From Beroe ovata (taxonomy: Eukaryota; Ctenophora; Nuda; Beroida; Beroidae), in assembly GCA_946803715.1 (NCBI GenBank), contig CAMPET010000542.1, positions 1 to 17,835 of the forward strand: a DNA stretch of 17,835 nucleotides, in the 5' to 3' direction. How positions within the stretch are numbered: position 1 is the stretch's first letter; every line of letters begins with the position of its first letter. Positions 14,501 to 17,835 of the stretch are shown here, in pieces. Below the pieces are notes generated by a model. That model made no database searches, had not been told where the DNA came from, and saw only the letters and a program-made list of their open reading frames with translations. Position numbers and translations under genes: made by a program.

Positions 14501-15720
14501 TGGGACTGGACGATGAACTGCCACCGCCGCCACCTGATATCCTACCCCCTCCCCCACTCTCACCTACTCTACAGGTAGATACCCCTCCCCCACTCTCACC
14601 TTCTCTACAGGTAGATACCCCTCCCCCACTCTCACCTTCTCTACAGGTTACCTATTCTTCCCCCTCCATTCCTCTCATTCACTCTCTCCCCCTTTCTCCT
14701 CTCACTCCCCCTCTCTACCCTCTCTACCCCCCTCCCCTCCCTCCCCTCTCACTCCCCTCATTCCATCTCTCCCCTCTCTCTATTCCCCTGTCTCCCCTCT
14801 CTCTCCCCCTCTCACTCCCTCTTTCTCCCCTCCCTCTCCCCCTCTCTCCCCTCCCCCCTCTCTCTATTCTCCTCTCCCAGGAGGGCGATGACGAGGACAT
14901 GTACACTGATATGATGGGCGGAGTTATGCAGGACGATGATATCTACACTGAAAATGTGGTGGACCCAACTGATATAGGTACATGATCCACAAATATCTAC
15001 TATCTATCACTGTTGTGGAACACTCCATTATAGTTCCTTGTCTGTTTGGGTGCTGATTGAGCGGGTTTCATTCATTTTGGAAATAGAGCTGGGAATGTTC
15101 ATAACTAGAGAATATTACAGTTTAGTAATGAATTCTATTGATAGAGCGTCTCTAGTGTTGCCAGTTATCACTAGTGATAATGACTACTATAATGCTAATT
15201 ACACTATATGTGCGTGCAAGTGTGCAAGTGTTTAGTAGCTAGGGAAGTGTGAGAGACATGCTGATTGGCTAGCACATGCAGCAGAGTGTGCAGATGTGTG
15301 TGTGTGTGTGAAAAAGTGGGGAATCGCGCTTTTACTAAACCACGTGTGCGAGTGTGCTGTTCATCTATTATACAATAGATAATCCCAGCTAGAAACAATG
15401 CCAAATGTCCATCAAATAGTGACGTCATTGTCTCTCTATCACACCCCCTGTGTGTGTCACCCCCCCACTGTTTGCGTCTCACCCCACTGTGTGTGTCACA
15501 CCCCACTGTAGGTATGTGTCACACCCCACTGTTTGTGTCTCACCCCACTGTGTGTGTGTCTCACCCCACTGTGTGTGTCTCACCCCACTGTGTGTGTCTC
15601 ACCCCCACTGTGTGTGTCTCACCCCACTGTGTGTGTGTCTCACCCCACTGTGTGTGTCTCTAGAGTCATCAGAGCCACTCTATGAAGATCTAACAACACT
15701 AAATGATGCTGCTGGGGATG
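7153..15720 (+). CDS. ABI (Abl interactor)-like protein with expanded tyrosine-module tail; 3' end beyond window
   Basis: Model exons: 7153-7373, 7472-7980, 8092-8243, 9452-9544, 9837-9944, 10426-10564, 12355-12582, 13452-13613, 14453-14574 (or to 14610/14646), 14881-14977, 15664-15720. All phases match and give about 629 residues so far. Residues 1-240 resemble the ABI N-terminus: helical regions followed by KLNYNKYDKLGAGHVED, which corresponds to the conserved 'I.y..LddvGHG' element of ABI1/2/3. ABI proteins are subunits of the SCAR/WAVE complex that activates Arp2/3, and are Abl substrates. The rest is Pro/Ser-rich with repeated acidic Tyr modules. The expected C-terminal SH3 domain is not found. 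ATG 7153 is chosen because an in-frame TAA lies at 7144. Family call is good; orthology to a particular ABI paralogue is not claimed. Confidence 0.82.
7374..7471 (+). other. ABI intron 1, 98 bp
   Basis: GTAGTT...TTTTTCCAG. A stop (TAG) comes straight after the donor in the exon 1 frame, and splicing restores AG|G GCT (R-A), joining the helix DKVEQR-ADLAKEAK. Confidence 0.85.
7472..7980 (+). CDS. ABI-like, exon 2: WAVE-binding helices and GHG-like element
   Basis: A 509-bp exon, phase 2 in and 1 out. It encodes AKLKAVSCLVDVSEKIFNLA, LLEDQVDKLQEIENMTVSVK (amphipathic coiled-coil pattern, as in 'l..Q...L...e..i..i.q.v'), then WEKLNYNKYDKLGAGH (the ABI 'GHG' region) and a Ser/Thr-rich segment ending PNPPAPAAPP. 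The donor ATAA|GTGAGC at 7981 is preferred over GTAAGT at 8069 because only it matches the phase of the next exon. Confidence 0.85.
8092..8243 (+). CDS. ABI-like, exon 3: Ser-rich linker
   Basis: Acceptor ATATTGCAG, donor TCACAA|GTAAGT, phase 1 in and 0 out. It encodes SSGDPRPLSSPAEPRRSGSP and NSLTSLNSSQ. Low-complexity Ser/Pro/Arg sequence, as expected for the disordered middle of ABI. The intron before it (7981-8091) is 111 bp. Confidence 0.8.
8244..9451 (+). other. ABI intron 3, 1208 bp
   Basis: GTAAGT...TGCCGCAG. Mostly unique sequence with a CA microsatellite at 9371-9430 just before the acceptor. A block around 8950-9040 contains short inverted words (GAAATGGA / TCCATTTC) of unclear meaning. 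The + ORF 9196-9591 is partly microsatellite and is not called. Confidence 0.75.
9371..9430. repeat. CA microsatellite
   Basis: (CA)n with interruptions (AGTACA, CGCACA, CAAACA), ending 21 bases before the exon 4 acceptor boundary. Its open frames on both strands are repeat artefacts. Confidence 0.95.
9452..9544 (+). CDS. ABI-like, exon 4: Pro/Ala segment
   Basis: A 93-bp exon, phase 0-0, TGCCGCAG|TCACTG to AACCAG|GTGAGC. It encodes KIQPARAAPAPPPAKMNPNR and QRVYSVKNQ: a proline patch, then a Tyr. GC-rich codons contrast with exons 1-2. Called from phase fit and clean splice sites; too short for a domain. Confidence 0.75.
9545..9836 (+). repeat. ABI intron 4 with 27-bp minisatellite containing donor-like sites
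   Basis: A 292-bp intron. From 9551 to 9712 are six exactly 27-bp units, roughly AAGGAACCAGGTAGCTAGGTGGTGACC, with a partial seventh. Each unit includes ACCAGGTA, resembling the exon 4 donor (ACCAGGTGAGC). CAG|GTAGTG at 9568/9569 is in phase 0 and could add eight residues to exon 4. A C-run (9812-9827) precedes the acceptor TTATAG. Confidence 0.88.
9837..9944 (+). CDS. ABI-like, exon 5: PxxP and acidic YAVP segment
   Basis: A 108-bp exon, phase 0-0, TTATAG|ACTGGA to GCCCAG|GTATAC. It encodes KPSMPAPRPPIPEEEEDHYA and VPPSIRQPAQ. It contains an SH3-type PxxP patch (APRPPIP) and DHYAVPP, a Y-x-x-P of the kind bound by Crk/Abl-type SH2 domains once phosphorylated (function inferred). Confidence 0.78.
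9945..10425 (+). repeat. ABI intron 5 with CA microsatellite
   Basis: A 481-bp intron. The donor GTATAC runs directly into a CA-rich array (9948-10060) with an internal repeat of about 30 bp (AGTACAGACATACACACACA twice). The remainder is unique. Confidence 0.85.
10426..10564 (+). CDS. ABI-like, exon 6: YDDV site and polyproline
   Basis: A 139-bp exon, CTGATACAG|AAAGAC to CACCAG|GTGAGG, phase 0 in and 1 out. It encodes KDEVIYDDVRAVSSRVVAPS, QPQYQRIVVTPEV and eight consecutive prolines. YDDV is a candidate kinase/SH2 site in an acidic context; the polyproline could bind profilin, SH3 or EVH1-type partners. From this exon on, the tail exons are phase 1. Confidence 0.8.
10565..12354 (+). other. 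ABI intron 6, 1790 bp
   Basis: GTGAGG...TGTTTCAG. It contains a CA microsatellite (11492-11547, one N at 11512) and a perfect CRE octamer TGACGTCA (12143-12150). GAAGTGAAAGTTCC-like and other short words recur without clear structure. No further tyrosine-module exon is found. Confidence 0.75.
11492..11547. repeat. CA microsatellite with an N
   Basis: A (CA)n run interrupted by N at 11512 and by CGCA. The ambiguous base in a dinucleotide run points to unresolved length or allele difference. Confidence 0.95.
12355..12582 (+). CDS. ABI-like, exon 7: YTE module 1 plus long proline tail
   Basis: A 228-bp exon (76 x 3), phase 1-1, TGTTTCAG|CTTCGG to GGAAG|GTAGAA. It begins ASEYADDDLYTEIDDFVVD, the first complete acidic Tyr module, followed by about 50 residues with many prolines (PLPPPTSAPFIPLAPPPPSF). 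The same order (acidic Tyr module, then Pro) recurs in later exons. Reading through the donor stays open to 12764 and would add a Cys-rich end (CPECSCC...CTC). Confidence 0.82.
12781..12976. repeat. CA/CTCA microsatellite
   Basis: About 195 bp of (CA)n mixed with ACTCACTCA units. No coding content. Confidence 0.95.
13278..13298. repeat. Perfect 8-bp inverted repeat
   Basis: ACGTGTCA TTGTA TGACACGT in intron 7, followed by two further TGACGTG/ACGTCA-like words by 13330. Could be a small hairpin or a paired CRE/E-box-like site; no evidence for function. Confidence 0.6.
13350..13442. repeat. Cluster of short palindromes
   Basis: Contains ACTGTTGT-CATA-ACAACAGT, then GTTGCTATAGAGCAAC and GTTGCTATAACAAC. 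The first repeats the ACTGTTGT..ACAACAGTGCAA words of the intergenic palindrome at 6520-6560, hinting at a related element. It sits directly upstream of the exon 8 acceptor. Confidence 0.6.
13452..13613 (+). CDS. ABI-like, exon 8: YTE module 2
   Basis: A 162-bp exon (54 x 3), phase 1-1, acceptor ATGATAG|GTGCTG. It encodes ADYEDEDLYTEVDSVYDCPS then PPYSALFAPPPVQFPN. Two Tyr sites (YTEV, YDCP) sit in the acidic part. The opening DYEDED resembles the acidic DYEDEE stretch between the last polyproline and SH3 of vertebrate ABI1. The donor CAAG|GTTCCC is weak but keeps phase 1; otherwise the ORF stops at 13630 and this would be an alternative last exon. Confidence 0.78.
13614..14452 (+). other. 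ABI intron 8, 839 bp
   Basis: It contains repeated TTCCGATT/GATTTTC words (about 13665-13800) and the 14-bp palindrome CTATGACGTCATAG (14201-14214) with a perfect CRE octamer. The + ORF at 13768-14184 (138 codons) shows no family resemblance and starts inside the intron; not called. Confidence 0.7.
14453..14574 (+). CDS. ABI-like, exon 9: YTE module 3 plus polyproline, variable 3' end
   Basis: Acceptor TACCCTTAG|AAGACG, phase 1 in. It encodes EDDELYTENDMLPAPDMGLD and DELPPPPPDILPPPPLSPT. LPPPPP is of the type bound by Ena/VASP EVH1 domains. Three donors share the context CTACAG|GT, at 14574/5, 14610/1 and 14646/7, all phase 0, each adding a further 12 residues (VDTPPPLSPSLQ). Confidence 0.78.
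14575..14646 (+). repeat. Two perfect 36-bp tandem repeats spanning a splice donor
   Basis: 14575-14610 and 14611-14646 are identical 36-bp units beginning GTAGATACCCC and ending CTCTACAG; the preceding 30 bases are a diverged third copy. Each unit starts with a donor-like GTAGAT and ends with an acceptor-like pyrimidine tract plus CTACAG. In frame they encode VDTPPPLSPSLQ twice. Confidence 0.92.
14647..14880 (+). other. Pyrimidine-only intron (or retained in-frame segment), 234 bp
   Basis: GTTACC...CTCTCCCAG. The sequence is almost entirely C and T (repeats of CTCTCTCCCC and CCCCTCTCACT). It is a multiple of three (78 codons) and stop-free, so retention would insert a Ser/Pro/Leu-rich block without breaking the frame. 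Confidence 0.75.
14881..14977 (+). CDS. ABI-like, exon 10: YTD and YTE modules 4 and 5
   Basis: A 97-bp exon, CTCCCAG|GAGGGC to GATATAG|GTACAT, phase 0 in and 1 out. It encodes EGDDEDMYTDMMGGVM then QDDDIYTENVVDPTDIG. Two modules in one short exon suggest internal duplication. YTDM fits the YxxM pattern bound by PI3-kinase p85 SH2 domains when phosphorylated (inference). Confidence 0.82.
14978..15663 (+). other. ABI intron 10, 686 bp, ending in a minisatellite
   Basis: Unique sequence first, with a perfect CRE octamer at 15420-15427. From about 15440 to 15660 are some ten copies of a 19-23 bp unit, GTGTGTGTCTCACCCCACT, whose last copy merges into the acceptor GTGTGTCTCTAG|AGTC. The array is open on the + strand but repetitive, so not coding. 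Confidence 0.85.
15664..15720 (+). CDS. ABI-like, exon 11: YEDL module
   Basis: A 57-bp exon (19 codons), phase 1-1, CTCTAG|AGTCAT to GGGATG|GTAAGT. It encodes ESSEPLYEDLTTLNDAAGD. PLYEDL is a diverged form of the acidic Tyr module. A strong GTAAGT donor implies more exons beyond the window. Read-through would end at 15773 with a short Cys-rich tail (KCDCCCSQTGSYCLCE). Confidence 0.75.
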
Positions 15721-16379
15721 GTAAGTGTGACTGCTGCTGTTCACAGACAGGATCATATTGCTTGTGTGAATGATGCCGATGATATCCATGACCAATAATT
15801 GTTATGTTGACCAGTGCTTGAGTGTGTCGCTGTTAGAATGGTTTAGTTTGACAATTGTTCATACAACGGAATGGTGATTATGCGTGCCCAATGAGGCCAG
15901 ATGGATTTTGTTATACCAGTTTTTATCAGTTTTTATCACGTGTTTCCTGGATTGTTTGAAGATAACTAGTTATCCGATCATTCCCGATAATTTAATTAAT
16001 CTGATCGCAGAGTGAATAACCTCAGTTTTTATGTGTGTGTGTGAGAATGTTACATATTTGCGGCATTATAAATGACTAAATATCACCTCTAGACATATAT
16101 TGCAACAAGTCATCGTACATAATATTATCCTTAATTGAGCTACGACTTAATAATGTAATTACTCTGTTGAACATGGTGATGATCGGAGAGTTTTACAAAA
16201 CAAAGGCAGGGGAAAAAGATTGCGGTGGCGCGGCTGTTAGAGTTTTGTAAAGAAAGTTGCATGTTTCATCCCAGATTGGTGTTGTATTGGTATTCAATAA
16301 CCTGCAATAGTGCATGAAATAAGAATGAGCTTTGCGAATAATATTCTATCTATTATGCAGAAATTTTCTATATTTCTCA

Positions 16380-16593
16380 ATAATTGGGCGCCTATTGATT
16401 ACTTGAATTATGAATAGAAACATAGAGCAGGTGTATAATGCCCATAATGACTCGTTTAGACAGCCTATTCCAGAGTGATTAACGAATTAACATACAAACA
16501 GTAACTATAAGAAAAAGCACAAACATACAGACAAGCACACTAAGAAACAAACACACGCTTACAAACAGCTTGGATTAATTATTTTGATGCTTA
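16380..16593. repeat. 214-bp direct repeat, copy 1
   Basis: Starts ATAATTGGGCGCCTATTGAT and ends GGATTAATTATTTTGATGCTTA; matches 17631-17835 with roughly one difference per ten bases and a small indel. The interior is A-rich with ACATACAGACA words. Likely an interspersed repeat; no coding content. Confidence 0.9.
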
Positions 16594-16807
16594 TTATTGA
16601 TAATTGTAGACAGTAGGCCACTATATTTCGAGGACTCTGTAGTATTATGATAGTGGACCCAGTAATTATAATAGTGGGGGGAGTGTGTCTGTAGTATGGT
16701 CATCTGGATTAACATTCTCCAGAAATGTGTTTTTAATAGTGTCATAGACCAAACGACCATATAACGGGTACTTCATATCAATGGCAGTGGATACTGCATG
16801 AGATTGT

Positions 16808-16892
16808 TTGTGTGTGTGNGTGTGTGTGTGTGTGTGCGTGTGTGTGTGTGTTTGTGTGTGTGTGTGGGTGTGTTTGTGTGTGTGTGGTGTGT
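16808..16892. repeat. TG microsatellite with an N
   Basis: (TG)n with interruptions and one N at 16819. Confidence 0.95.
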
Positions 16893-17526
16893 AATCATGA
16901 ACCAATCATCATCACACCAGCCTAATCAAGCGGGGCCACCTGTCTTAATGTCCCATACTATTATTTCCCATACTATCATGATAGCTGCAACGTTATTACT
17001 ATAGCACTCGCATGTTAGCAGTAACGTTATCAACAGTAACGTTATTAACAGTGTGTGAGTGTCTGATATAGGATAGAGTCTGGAAACATGTAGACTACTG
17101 CATTCCATGAGTTAAACAGTGAAATTTGAGGATTGTTGTGGCAAGGTAAAAGTAGGGCCGTGTTGTGAGTCACCGATGCTACATCTCAAATTGTGGACCC
17201 ACAAAGAGTCGCCTCTTTACTGTACATACCTACACGTGGAAACTGATGCGAAATATGAGTGCATGAGTAGACACGATGCATACGAATGTATACGAATGTA
17301 TAGTATACAATGTACATAATGTATAATGTATAGTTCGGTTTCAGTTTTCTATTCAGTGTTCATACTATAACTGGGGGATAGGAAGCTGATATTAGTCGAG
17401 AACACTGCCTGGTAACTTGATATACAGACCGCATGGTGGGTAATCGTATTACAAAAACATCCACACACACACACANCACGCTGAATGAATTCACCACTGC
17501 TTTGGAAGTTCATATCACTTCGAACC

Positions 17527-17628
17527 AGCACTGCCCTCGGCCCTTCGGGCCTCGGGCAGTGCTCCCGGCCCTACGGGCCGGGACCACGCCCATTTTCTCT
17601 CCGTGGCTGCGGGCGCTTGCCAGCGCCC
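17527..17628. repeat. Cluster of three GC-rich hairpins
   Basis: Hairpin 1 at 17527-17563 (AGCACTGCCC..GGGCAGTGCT outer arms, GGCCC TTC GGGCC inner). Hairpin 2 at 17564-17582 is perfect: CCCGGCCC TAC GGGCCGGG. Hairpin 3 at 17611-17628 is perfect: GGGCGC TTGCCA GCGCCC. The block is far more GC-rich than its surroundings and ends two bases before direct-repeat copy 2. Probably part of a mobile element; structured RNA is possible. Confidence 0.75.
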
Positions 17629-17630
17629 TG

Positions 17631-17835
17631 ATAATTGGGCGCCTATTGATTACTTGAATTATAAATAGGAACATAAAGCATGTGCATTATGACTCGTTAA
17701 GACAGACAATTACAGAGTGGTTAACAAATTAACATACAGACAGTAACTATAGGAAAAGGCACAAACATACAGACAAGCACACTTAGAAACAAACACATGC
17801 TAACAAACAGCTTGGATTAATTATTTTGATGCTTA
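17631..17835. repeat. 214-bp direct repeat, copy 2 (reaches the right edge)
   Basis: The second copy of 16380-16593, in the same orientation and shortened by about nine bases near its first third. It stops at the window edge at the base where copy 1 homology is also still intact, so the true end is unseen. Confidence 0.9.

Larger units (their letters stand above)
15721..17835 (+). other. Downstream ABI intron or flank, no exon found
   Basis: 2.1 kb without a phase-compatible exon; no SH3-like sequence ('ALYDY', 'W..G', 'FP.NYV') seen in any + frame. It holds a direct repeat, a TG microsatellite (16808-16892), a CA run (17462-17475) with an N, and GC-rich hairpins. The short ORF at 17119-17319 has no recognised family. 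Confidence 0.65.

Noticed and set aside
15450-15663. Cys/Pro/His-rich repetitive ORF upstream of exon 11
   Set aside because: Encoded by the minisatellite; the CTCTAG acceptor at 15663 and the phase-1 match show that only 15664-15720 is exon.
17564-17582. Rho-independent terminator
   Set aside because: The perfect GC hairpin has no T-run after it and the genome is eukaryotic.

Overview
The window looks like genomic DNA from an animal, probably an early-branching invertebrate such as a sponge (lineage is my inference). Coding sequence is split into short exons of 57-509 bp with GT..AG introns. The introns are rich in CA/TG microsatellites and minisatellites. The first gene pairs a Roc-COR module with a C-terminal death domain, a combination I associate with animals and with expanded families in sponges and cnidarians. 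There are no bacterial-style operons, RNA genes or CRISPR arrays. Two genes lie head to tail on the + strand; nothing convincing is coded on the - strand.

Region 1 (1-5124) holds the 3' part of a Roco-family gene. Ten exons chain with matching splice phases: the end of the Roc GTPase domain, the COR domain, a linker with a CPHC cysteine motif, and a death domain ending at a TAA at 5122-5124. The 5' end lies outside the window. Introns carry an 18-bp array with four AP-1-type heptamers, an 11-bp array, and two nested foldback elements.

Region 2 (5125-7152) is intergenic and unusually rich in inverted repeats: a 130-bp element with 30-bp arms, a roughly 300-bp element with roughly 70-bp arms and CpG-rich GCGC runs, and a 90-bp near-perfect palindrome. 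These look like non-autonomous DNA transposons (MITE or foldback type).

Region 3 (7153-15720, continuing beyond) is an ABI (Abl-interactor)-like gene with eleven recognisable coding exons. The first two encode the AT-rich, conserved WAVE-complex-binding N-terminus. The later ones encode a proline-rich tail carrying repeated acidic tyrosine modules of the form (D/E)D-x-Y-T-(E/D). Five such modules sit in four exons, plus YDDV, YAVP, YDCP and YEDL sites. Three consecutive tail exons are phase 1-1, and the next two together form another 1-1 block. The SH3 domain expected at the C-terminus of ABI proteins is not in the window.

Region 4 (15721-17835) is downstream intron or flank. It holds a 214-bp sequence repeated directly about 1.25 kb later, a TG microsatellite, and a GC-rich cluster of three hairpins.

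The most interesting points are the multiplied tyrosine modules of the ABI tail, and minisatellites that abut or contain splice sites at several exon borders, two of which could produce in-frame length variants of the ABI protein. All gene models were made by eye from splice-site and phase matching; none has been tested against transcripts or databases.
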